Shown here piece after piece: positions 56,796-64,000 of a stretch of 64,000 nt of DNA. How positions within the stretch are numbered: position 1 is the stretch's first letter; the number at the start of each line of letters is the position of its first letter. This DNA is from Rhodeus uyekii. Its lineage: Eukaryota; Chordata; Actinopteri; Cypriniformes; Acheilognathidae. A program made the position numbers and the translations under genes. The DNA lies in the NCBI GenBank assembly GCA_037043235.1, contig JAWRVZ010000057.1:310001-374000 (forward strand), given 5' to 3'. Below the pieces are notes generated by a model, which was not told the origin of the DNA, did no database searches, and worked only from the letters and a program-made list of their open reading frames with translations.

Positions 56796-58259
56796 ATGAG
56801 TGTGAAAAGTGTGGCGAGAGATGAACAGAGTTTCAGACCGTGTGTTTATCCCTGTCCTCGTTTTATAACGGGCAGGGATACACATGTTATGTGTGTTATC
56901 TGTTTAGGAGTGGAACATGCACGGTCGGCTCTTGAGGGCGCCGGCTGTAAAGACTGTGAGCAGTTTTCTCTGCATGTTCTCCGCTCCCGCCTGGTGGTCT
57001 GTAACGAGGCCGCCCAGGCTAGTGTTCCCCGGGGTTCGGGACCTGCAGCGGCCGAGGCTTTGCGGCGCTCTCAGTCCTGGGGTTCACAAATGGATCTCGC
57101 TGAGGCTGCTGGGGTGGGTCCGTCCTTACCTCAGCCCTCACGAGACCAAACGGGTTCCAGTCACGGACACTCCTCAGCAGATGTTCGTGCTGTGACTCCA
57201 ACATTAGCTTTGTCGAGTTCCGATAGTGAGATGGACTTAGCTAGTGTTGACCCGGCAGAGGAGGCTTCGCCACTCTCCTCGCCGGCGTTCGAAGAGCTAG
57301 TTGAGGTTGTGGCGCGAGCTGTCTCTCGTCTGGGTATTGAATGGCCGGCGGAGACCAGAAGCGCCCGTCCTAAAAGAAGTATGTTGGACGAGCGTTATCT
57401 GCCGGCTCGCGTCACTCCCCCGCGCCGAGCTATGCCTTTCCTTCCCGATTTGCATGCCGAGGTATCCAGATCGTGGGAAAGGCCAGCCTCTGAGAGAGTT
57501 CATACACGAAATAGTTCGATGTATACGAATCTCGCAGGGGCTCAAAGCTATTGCTATGGGGGGATGCAGAAGGTGGATGAGGCGCTTGCGAGCTACCTTG
57601 TGCCCCAATCTGCGTCCTCCATTAAAGCTCCGGCGCTCCCCTCCAAGCCGATGCGCATCACGTCGTCTTTGGTGGGGAGAGCTTACTCAGCCTCTAGTCA
57701 AGCCGCAGCGTGCCTGCACACCACGGCTCTGCTGCAGGCTTATCAGGCTGAGTTGCTGGGGGACCTCAACGAGGGCGGTGGTATCGGTCCGGAGGCAGTG
57801 GCAGAGCTGCGCCGGACCGTGGATCTGTCTCTCCGGGCCACTAGGGAGACGGCCTACTCTGTCGGTCGCTCCATGGCAGCTCTGGTGGCTACGGAGAGAC
57901 ATCTTTGGCTCAATTTGTCTTCCATCAAAGATAGGGACAAATTTGTTTTGCTGGACGCCCCTCTGTCCCCTTCGGGCTTGTTCGGCGACGCCGTAAAAAG
58001 CGTTGTCGACAAGTTTCAGGAGGCTGCACGACAGCAGGTGGCGTTCAGTAAAGTTATTCCCCGCCGCCCTCCACGTGAGACCGCCAGTCAAAGGGGGTCT
58101 CAAAGCTCTTCACACAGGGCCGCTCAAAAACGAAGTGTCGCCACCCGTCTTCCTCCGGTTAACCCCGGGGGGTCGGGTCGACAGGCTCAAGCCTCTGGCA
58201 AGAGGGGCGATCTGAGGGTTGTCCTGAGCGCTAAGAAGGCTAAGAGCAAGCGGCCCTGA
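56796..58259 (+). CDS. DIRS Gag-like protein
   Basis: 487 residues from ATG 56796. The N-terminus has a putative zinc-binding cluster, VYPCPRFITGRDTHVMCVIC then LGVEHARSALEGAGCKDCEQ. A Ser/acid-rich linker follows (about 130-170), then conserved blocks also found in DIRS 1: LDERYLPARVTPPRRAM, FLPDLHAEVSRSWERPASER, GRAYSASSQAAACLHTTALL, GGGIGPEAVAELRRTVDLSL and RSMAALVATERHLWLNL. The C-terminus is basic (SAKKAKSKRP). The function is assumed to be packaging of element RNA; the position as first gene and basic tail support this, but no catalytic motif exists. The RT frame begins 55 bases after its stop. Confidence 0.9.
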   Translation: MSVKSVARDEQSFRPCVYPCPRFITGRDTHVMCVICLGVEHARSALEGAGCKDCEQFSLHVLRSRLVVCNEAAQASVPRGSGPAAAEALRRSQSWGSQMDLAEAAGVGPSLPQPSRDQTGSSHGHSSADVRAVTPTLALSSSDSEMDLASVDPAEEASPLSSPAFEELVEVVARAVSRLGIEWPAETRSARPKRSMLDERYLPARVTPPRRAMPFLPDLHAEVSRSWERPASERVHTRNSSMYTNLAGAQSYCYGGMQKVDEALASYLVPQSASSIKAPALPSKPMRITSSLVGRAYSASSQAAACLHTTALLQAYQAELLGDLNEGGGIGPEAVAELRRTVDLSLRATRETAYSVGRSMAALVATERHLWLNLSSIKDRDKFVLLDAPLSPSGLFGDAVKSVVDKFQEAARQQVAFSKVIPRRPPRETASQRGSQSSSHRAAQKRSVATRLPPVNPGGSGRQAQASGKRGDLRVVLSAKKAKSKRP

Positions 58260-58314
58260 CGCCAAGCCGCAACAAGGTGGTGTATCCCTGGAGCAGCTGA
58301 CCAGTCAGCCCGCC

Positions 58315-60306
58315 ATGGGAAAACCACCCCCTCCGAGGAGGGTCCTAGAGCACTCCACCCGGGAATCCGGAAATCCCGGCCCAGTGGTGGACATGCTATC
58401 AGCACCAGAGGCCAGCCCCGGGAGGCTGGTTCCCCTAGTAGAGTTCCGGGATGCGTGGTCACGGCTACCCGGTATCTCTCAGTGGGTCCTGCGCACGGTC
58501 ACCTTAGGGTACGCCATTCAGTTCGGGGTCTCACCACCCCGGTTCTCGGGGGTCCTACAGTCTGCTGTAGGCCCTCAGCAGGCTCTGGTCATGGAACAAG
58601 AAGTAGACACTTTGCTGGCGAAAGGGGCCATCGAGCATGTACCCCTCGCAAAGAGCAAGTCCGGGTTCTACAGCCGGTACTTCATAGTTCCCAAGAAGGA
58701 TGGAGGGTTGCGGCCCATTCTGGATTTACGTCTCTTGAATCGTGCGGTCAAGCGTCTAAAGTTCAAAATGCTAACGCTCAAACAGATCGTAGTGCAGATC
58801 AGATCCGAGGATTGGTTTGTCACAGTCGACCTCAAGGACGCTTATTTCCATGTCTCCATCCTTCCGCAACACAGGAAGTTCCTGAGGTTCGCCTTTGGGG
58901 GAAAGGCGTACCAGTATCGGGTGCTTCCTTTCGGCCTAGCGCTCTCACCCCGCACGTTCACGAAAGTCGTGGACGCTGCTCTAGCTCCCCTGCGGTCACG
59001 GGGCATCCGTGTCTTAAACTATATAGACGACTGGCTTATTCTGGCCCAGTCGCCGCAGTTGGCGGAGCAACATCGAGATGTAGTGCTCGCACACATAAAG
59101 GGGCTGGGGTTGAGGCTGAACGCCAAGAAGAGTGTTCTTTCTCCCGCTCAGAGAACCACCTTCTTGGGAGTCGTCTGGGACTCAGTAGCGATGTCGGCCC
59201 GGCTTTCCCCCGGGCGCATCCAAGTTATCTGTTCAGCCGTCAAGAGCATCAAGTTAGGCCAGCCACTCACTGTCAGACACTTCCAGAGGGTGTTAGGGCT
59301 CATGGCAGCGGCATCCTGCGTCATCCAGTTGGGCCTGCTGCACATGAGACCCCTGCAGTGGTGGCTAAAGACCAAGGGGTTTTCCCCGAAAGGGAACCCG
59401 CTTCGCATTATCAAGGTCACGGGGCGATGCCTACGCGCCTTGAGTATGTGGAAGAATCCTTGGTTTCTGTCTCAAGGCCCAGTGCTAGGGGCTCTGGCTC
59501 GGAGAGTCTCTCTCTCGACAGATGCCTCCCTCTCGGGCTGGGGGGCGGTCTTGAGGGACCGCTCCTCACAAGGTCTATGGAACAGTCGGCACCAGACCTG
59601 GCACATAAACATGTTAGAGTTACTGGCGATCCGCAAAGCACTCTGTGCGTTCCTACCGGACCTTCGCGACCACCATGTCACTGTTTTCACCGACAGCATG
59701 ACTGCGGTTGCGTATATCAATCACCAGGGGGGTCTGCGTTCGCGACCACTTTACAAGATGGCGCGACAGATCCTCCTCTGGGCCCAGGGAAAGCTGCTCT
59801 CTATCCGGGCGGCCTACATCCCGGGGGTCCAGAATGTGGGAGCAGACGCCCTGTCGAGACAGGGGGCGAGACCAGGGGAATGGCGACTCCACCCCGAGGT
59901 GGTGGAGCAAATTTGGGAAAGGTACGGAAAGGCACAGGTCGACCTGTTTGCCTCGGTAGAAAACTCCCATTGCCCTCTGTGGTTTTCACTCACACATCCA
60001 GCGCCTCTGGGGCGGGATGCCGTGACACAGGCGTGGCCGAGGTTGCGCCTGTATGCTTTTCCCCCGATCGCTCTGCTCCCGGGAGTTCTGGCCAAGGTGC
60101 GCCGGGACAAGGTCCGTCTCACGCTAGTGGCCCCCCACTGGCCGTCCAGAATATGGTTCGCGGACCTTGTGTCCCTCCTCGACGGGGTCCCCTGGGAGAT
60201 CCCGATCAGGAGGGACCTTCTGTCCCAGGCGGAAGGTTGCATTCTTCACCCGCAACCAGGGCTGTTGAAACTGTGGGTCTGGCCCCTGAGGGGGCCCAGC
60301 TCATAG
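58315..60306 (+). CDS. DIRS reverse transcriptase/RNase H/methyltransferase-like
   Basis: 663 residues from ATG 58315. RT domain about residues 90-340: SGFYSRYFIVPKKDGGLRPI, DLKDAYFHVSIL, YRVLPFGLALSPRTF and catalytic YIDDW (Y236, bases 59020-59031). RNase H about 395-510 with Asp403 in SLSTDASLSGWGAVL, then TDSMTAVAYINHQG and GADALSRQGARPGE. The C-terminal block from EQIWERYGKAQVDLFA (about 531) to WVWPLRGPSS is the part described as Dam-methyltransferase-like in DIRS elements; I see no clear catalytic motif for that. It copies the element RNA into DNA. It overlaps the recombinase frame over its whole 3' part. Confidence 0.95.
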   Translation: MGKPPPPRRVLEHSTRESGNPGPVVDMLSAPEASPGRLVPLVEFRDAWSRLPGISQWVLRTVTLGYAIQFGVSPPRFSGVLQSAVGPQQALVMEQEVDTLLAKGAIEHVPLAKSKSGFYSRYFIVPKKDGGLRPILDLRLLNRAVKRLKFKMLTLKQIVVQIRSEDWFVTVDLKDAYFHVSILPQHRKFLRFAFGGKAYQYRVLPFGLALSPRTFTKVVDAALAPLRSRGIRVLNYIDDWLILAQSPQLAEQHRDVVLAHIKGLGLRLNAKKSVLSPAQRTTFLGVVWDSVAMSARLSPGRIQVICSAVKSIKLGQPLTVRHFQRVLGLMAAASCVIQLGLLHMRPLQWWLKTKGFSPKGNPLRIIKVTGRCLRALSMWKNPWFLSQGPVLGALARRVSLSTDASLSGWGAVLRDRSSQGLWNSRHQTWHINMLELLAIRKALCAFLPDLRDHHVTVFTDSMTAVAYINHQGGLRSRPLYKMARQILLWAQGKLLSIRAAYIPGVQNVGADALSRQGARPGEWRLHPEVVEQIWERYGKAQVDLFASVENSHCPLWFSLTHPAPLGRDAVTQAWPRLRLYAFPPIALLPGVLAKVRRDKVRLTLVAPHWPSRIWFADLVSLLDGVPWEIPIRRDLLSQAEGCILHPQPGLLKLWVWPLRGPSS

Positions 60307-61307
60307 AGGCCAGTCTCTCAGCCGAGGTTGTTGAGACCATCCTTCAGTCCAGAGCTCCCTCCACGAGGAAACTCTACGCCTTGAAGTGGAAGCTCTTCAC
60401 TTCTTGGTGTAGTGAAAGGCAGGTGAACCCAGTAACCTGTCAAATTGGCAAAGTACTGGAGTTCCTGCAAGAGAGATTTGTGGCAGGGCTGTCCCCCTCC
60501 ACCTTGAAGGTCTACGTGGCTGCTATAGCGGCTTGCCACGTACCTCTGGGTGGGGTGTCCTTGGGCAGGGACCCCCTAGTCACTCGTTTCCTCCGTGGTA
60601 CACTAAGGCTGAGACCTGCGGCCCAGACCAGGGTGCCTGCCTGGGACTTGTCCGTGGTACTCCTAGGCTTGTCCCAGCCACCCTTTGAACCTCTAGAGGG
60701 TATCTCTATCAAGTACCTCTCGCTAAAAACCCTTCTTTTGCTGGCAATCACTTCGCTTAAGAGGGTCGGGGACCTTCAGGCCCTTTCAGTGGCCCCTTCA
60801 TGTCTTGAGTTTGCGCCCGGGATGGCGAAAGCTTTCCTCCACCCGAGGCCAGGCTACGTCCCCAAGGTTCCCACTAATGTGGCTCGGTCTATCACGCTGC
60901 AGGCCTTCTGCCCTCCCCCATTTGACGATCATGAGCAGGAGCACAAGAACAAGGTCTGTCCAGTGCGAGCACTGGACGCTTACGTTCACAAGACTGCCAC
61001 TTGGCGTAAGTCGGACCAACTGTTCGTTTGCTTTGGGGCCCCCGAGGGTGCCCCAGCTTCCAAGCAAACTCTAAGCAGGTGGATAGTCGAGGCTATCTGC
61101 CTAGCTTACGAGTCGGCCGGTCATGCTTCTCCTTTGAGGGTCCGAGCCCACTCCACTAGGAGCATGGCGGCATCCAAGGCTCTCCTCTCCGGAGTCTCCT
61201 TGTCTGATGTTTGTGCTGCGGCTGGCTGGTCCTCACCGCACACATTCATGAGGTTCTACCAGCTAGACCTCGATGCCGCCCCGGGAACCAGGGTGCTCTC
61301 TCAGTGA
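60255..61307 (+). CDS. DIRS tyrosine recombinase
   Basis: The similarity starts around VETVGLAPEGAQLIEASLSA with the core-binding domain (RAPSTRKLYALKWKLFTSWC, GLSPSTLKVYVAAIAACHVP). The catalytic domain has Arg in LKRVGDLQ (60762-60764), HSTR (61149-61160) and the Tyr nucleophile in FMRFYQLDL (61257-61259); all are present. It would integrate the circular DNA copy. The frame is open back to 58455, overlapping the RT gene for 1,852 bases in the same relative frame as in DIRS 1, so the true start, or a frameshifted or reinitiated translation, cannot be decided by eye. The end lies 50 bases before the internal complementary region. Confidence 0.9.
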   Translation, partial: TRAVETVGLAPEGAQLIEASLSAEVVETILQSRAPSTRKLYALKWKLFTSWCSERQVNPVTCQIGKVLEFLQERFVAGLSPSTLKVYVAAIAACHVPLGGVSLGRDPLVTRFLRGTLRLRPAAQTRVPAWDLSVVLLGLSQPPFEPLEGISIKYLSLKTLLLLAITSLKRVGDLQALSVAPSCLEFAPGMAKAFLHPRPGYVPKVPTNVARSITLQAFCPPPFDDHEQEHKNKVCPVRALDAYVHKTATWRKSDQLFVCFGAPEGAPASKQTLSRWIVEAICLAYESAGHASPLRVRAHSTRSMAASKALLSGVSLSDVCAAAGWSSPHTFMRFYQLDLDAAPGTRVLSQ

Positions 61308-61357
61308 GCTGGGACACACCCGGATGCTGACCTCGCTGAGGTGGCGTTGGCATAGCG

Positions 61358-61456
61358 TTCCCCTAGTGCTTCGACACAGCTCGAGTTCCCTGAAAGGGAA
61401 CGTCTCGGGGTTACGTATGTAACCCTGGTTCCCTGAGGGGAACGAGACGCTGTGTC
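61358..61456 (+). other. DIRS 2 internal complementary region
   Basis: 61358-61401 is the exact reverse complement of the left terminus 56544-56587 (44 bases). 61401-61456 is the exact reverse complement of the right terminus 61631-61686 (56 bases). The two halves share one C at 61401, marking the circle junction. Confidence 0.95.
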
Positions 61457-61489
61457 TTGGCCTCAGCTCCTGGCGCCTCCGGGCCCGCT

Positions 61490-61686
61490 TCAGGCATTCA
61501 TGGCTGACGCGCCCCGGTTTCAGACGCACTTTAGGCTGCGGCCGGCAGTGACGCATTCACACGCGTTCGCATCTCATTGGTTGCATAGATCTTCACGTGA
61601 CTCACGCAAGGCTATTTCCCCTAGTGCTTCGACACAGCGTCTCGTTCCCCTCAGGGAACCAGGGTTACATACGTAACCCCGAGACG
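61490..61686 (+). repeat. DIRS 2 right terminal inverted repeat
   Basis: Inverted copy of the left repeat, plus the unique terminus ending CGAGACG. It lacks the CRE/TATA block present on the left: at 61526-61541 the sequence passes directly from the AGACGCACTTTA part to GGCTGCGGCC. Confidence 0.9.
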
Positions 61687-64000
61687 ATTTTGGGGTGATA
61701 TGTGACCTGGACAAGTTTTGACAGGTTATTGTGAGATTCACTCGATAACTCGTCCCCATCACTCTTAAATGAAAAACATCTTTGCTGGCACGAATTCAAG
61801 AACGCACCCCCTGCAGTGAATTACAAATGAACCACTGAAAAGATACAAACATGGCGGCCGAGACCGGTGCCCCGTTTTTACTTATACTGAGAGAGATGCT
61901 TGTCAAACAAAGCCTTTTTCATGGGGGAGGGGTGCTTTTACCTTTGCCTCAAAATGGAAACAGAAGTTGAGCATGTTTGACTTGTATGGAATTACAGTGC
62001 TGGTGTCCCAGTGGGCCGTGTGGTCAGGAGCTGAGTTGTAGAGGAGGCAGAGGGGAGGAGGTGGATGGGGAATCATTGAGGCCAAACGCTCACTCAAACA
62101 CAAAGAAAAGCTTTCTTCCAAGCTCCTTGCTTTCTTTACTCTTTCACCTATTAAACTGATTCTCTCCTCCACGGCACAAATCAGCAAGGACCCTTGGAGT
62201 CGATCAGGAGGCAAAGCTACTGCAGAGGGAGTTTGGTGCACACGCTCACAAGGTCAATCTGACATAAACGAGTGCTGTGTCAGCAACATCCACAGATGAC
62301 AGACTTATAACAGTGGTGGAGCGTAATCAATCACAAGCTATAGAGGTATTTATCACGGTGTTTTGGTCGAGATCCACATGCATGTTTCAAAAAAGCAATA
62401 AATTCAATTTTTATGTAAACACAGCCTTGTTTCTGCATAAAAGCTTCAGCCATGTTGTATTTTATGTGGTAGCTCTGCACCTTGGTGCTATTTATGGACA
62501 TTGCAATGTTTTTCTGTAAACTTTTCCATGGTTGGCAAAGCATGAGCTCTCCCAAAACTTAGTTTCTGCCCAGTCAGACCTCTGGACGGCTTTGTGGGTC
62601 ATTTTGTTATATTTGTCTTTTTCTTTTTTTGATTATCTTTTACTTTATTTCTTCTTTTTGTGCTTTCATTTATTTAATCTTATTGTTATTGTTGTTCTTT
62701 TTATTTGTTCTTATTTTATTATTTGTATTTATTTAGATTTTGTTTAGTTTAAGTTGAGTATATTAATTCATTCATTAATTTTTTGTGATTTTTATTTAAG
62801 TTCACAGATCCAGAAGTAAAAACAAAGGCTAAATCAAAGAATAAGAAAAGATATAGACAGCATATAGAATATATTTTTTACAAAATATACTTTTTATTCT
62901 TATTTCTTTCAAATACCATTGGAATCAGTCAAATGTACCATTTATCATATTTAACATAAAAAACGTTTATTTTGAACTATAGGGCATTTTTCTCAATCTC
63001 TTTGTTCAGTATCCCACAGGACCACAACTCAAACCAGAGTTAAAACCAGACCAACCAACATGGCCATTACACTTTCCTACTCCACTGAGAGACTCCAGTA
63101 GAACACAGCTGGGAAACATTACACACTGTAATATGGTCATACAACAAATTAGATCTAAGCATGTGTTGTGTTTTTCCATGTTAAAACCTCATTAATTTGT
63201 TCATGTACTGTGTGGGTATGAATATATCATGTCAAACCCAAACTAATGGTATGTGCAATAACCAAAGAGGAGCAGAGGCATGAATGACTGACTGCTTGGA
63301 CTCAATAACCTGGGATATTTAGTGAGTGAGAGTCACTATAAACTCCCAGAAAACATCAAGTTGAACTTCTCATGGTGGCTATATTTTAGTTTAATTGAGG
63401 CATAATCCATTGGGAGCACTCGTTTGCCTGTTGCTTTCAAATATCATGGGAAAATTTGTGATAGTCTAGAAAATCATAATTCACTCCACTTGCAAACCAG
63501 GTGGTTGCAATAGAGCCTAAGATTGACGGATGAAAAGTTCACAAGCATGGCCGAGGTGACTCAAATAGAAACTGTTCTTTGGAGCTTTTTTGCTTCATCT
63601 GAAATTGCAATAACACCAGAGATGTTGCAGCACATCAGAGCTGAATAGGCGAGGGTCTGCTACTCTCGTTTTCACAACAGTTTGTTGTAACACTTGCAGT
63701 AAGGACACGGACCCCCTCTGGGGTTAAGGCAACCAACAGGAACTACATGTTTGTGGGTATTCTGGGTAGTGAAAAACCAGAGAACTTGCTTGTTTTGTTT
63801 ATTCCGTATCCATGTCAGGGCCGGGGTAAGATACCGTACTCCTCTTATTTTTGTCAGATCCGCTGAGTCAGGCCAAGAAACATGCTCTGATTCTGTGCTG
63901 GTCGCTGGCCATGGCCTCAGTGTTTGCTTGTTTGCTCTAGATATCAATTACCTTGGAAATACATCCTGTAATTAATCACAGGATTCAAGGAGCAGTTTTT
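61687..64000. other. Unassigned AT-rich DNA, no gene seen
   Basis: No coding frame with recognisable similarity on either strand. A T-rich low-complexity tract spans about 62600-62760. 63670-63980 is less AT-rich and looks unique, but has no splice-flanked frame I could defend. Confidence 0.4.

Larger units (their letters stand above)
56544..61686 (+). mobile_element. DIRS-type retrotransposon 2 (all frames open)
   Basis: A DIRS element of about 5.14 kb on the plus strand with Gag (56796-58259), RT/RNase H/methyltransferase-like (58315-60306) and tyrosine recombinase (to 61307) all uninterrupted. The left end 56544-56587 and right end 61631-61686 are each exactly complementary to adjacent halves of the internal region 61358-61456. 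Inverted terminal repeats share about 150 bases. No target duplication is seen, as expected for recombinase-mediated insertion. It is probably a recent and possibly autonomous copy. Confidence 0.95.

Noticed and set aside
56530..61700. Target-site duplication of DIRS 2
   Set aside because: The flanks (CCTTTG and ATTTTG) do not match beyond chance, in line with recombinase-type insertion.
63672..63975. Possible host exon near the right edge
   Set aside because: Short frames on both strands, no splice-flanked block with recognisable protein similarity.

Overview
The window is a gene-poor, AT-rich stretch of vertebrate nuclear DNA, almost certainly from a teleost and most likely a cypriniform (carp/zebrafish-like) fish. 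The evidence is the set of mobile elements: a Gmr1-type Gypsy retrotransposon, two DIRS-type tyrosine-recombinase retrotransposons, L2/CR1-type LINE pieces ending in TGACT repeats, Tc1-like and pogo/Tigger-like DNA transposons, Angel-like fold-back MITEs, and SINE/LINE tails typical of fish. I found no convincing host protein-coding exon, rRNA, functional tRNA gene or CRISPR array. Long open frames occur only in mobile elements.

Layout. 1-470: repeat tail and unassigned DNA. 471-7115: a complete, very young LTR retrotransposon on the minus strand (850-bp LTRs with one mismatch seen, GTGTG target duplication, one unbroken gag-pol frame) with the unusual order gag-PR-IN-RT-RNase H. 7116-13100: mostly unassigned AT-rich DNA with a perfect 69-bp palindrome near 11.88 kb and an LTR-like repeat. 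13135-15965: a 5'-truncated, frameshifted L2-type LINE. 16-30 kb: SINE, MITE, Tc1 remnants, a complete 785-bp pogo-like element (24990-25774) and solo-LTR-like repeats. 32.7-37.7 kb: three more pogo/Tigger-related remnants, one carrying an inserted LTR-like piece. 39656-45533: a DIRS element on the minus strand, broken by a 592-bp MITE in gag and by a frameshift beside a 9-bp tandem repeat. 45.5-56.5 kb: ordinary AT-rich DNA with a Tc1 remnant, an Angel-like MITE and a LINE fragment. 56544-61686: a second DIRS element on the plus strand with all three reading frames open and textbook inverted terminal repeats plus internal complementary region. 61687-64000: unassigned.

How the genes work together. 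Each large element is a self-contained unit. The Gypsy element makes one polyprotein that would be cut into capsid, protease, integrase and reverse transcriptase/RNase H, primed from a proline-tRNA-like binding site. Each DIRS element encodes a Gag-like protein, an RT/RNase H/methyltransferase-like protein and, in an overlapping frame, a tyrosine recombinase; the internal complementary region would template joining of the two ends into a circle that the recombinase integrates. Both DIRS families carry a CRE-like site followed by a TATA-like box in the upstream terminal repeat, a probable promoter. Nothing points to a system outside mobile-element biology. The best leads are the IN-before-RT Gypsy element with a SCAN-like capsid, the conserved overlapping frames and ITR promoters of the DIRS pair, the ACGCA-rich MITE, and the perfect palindrome.
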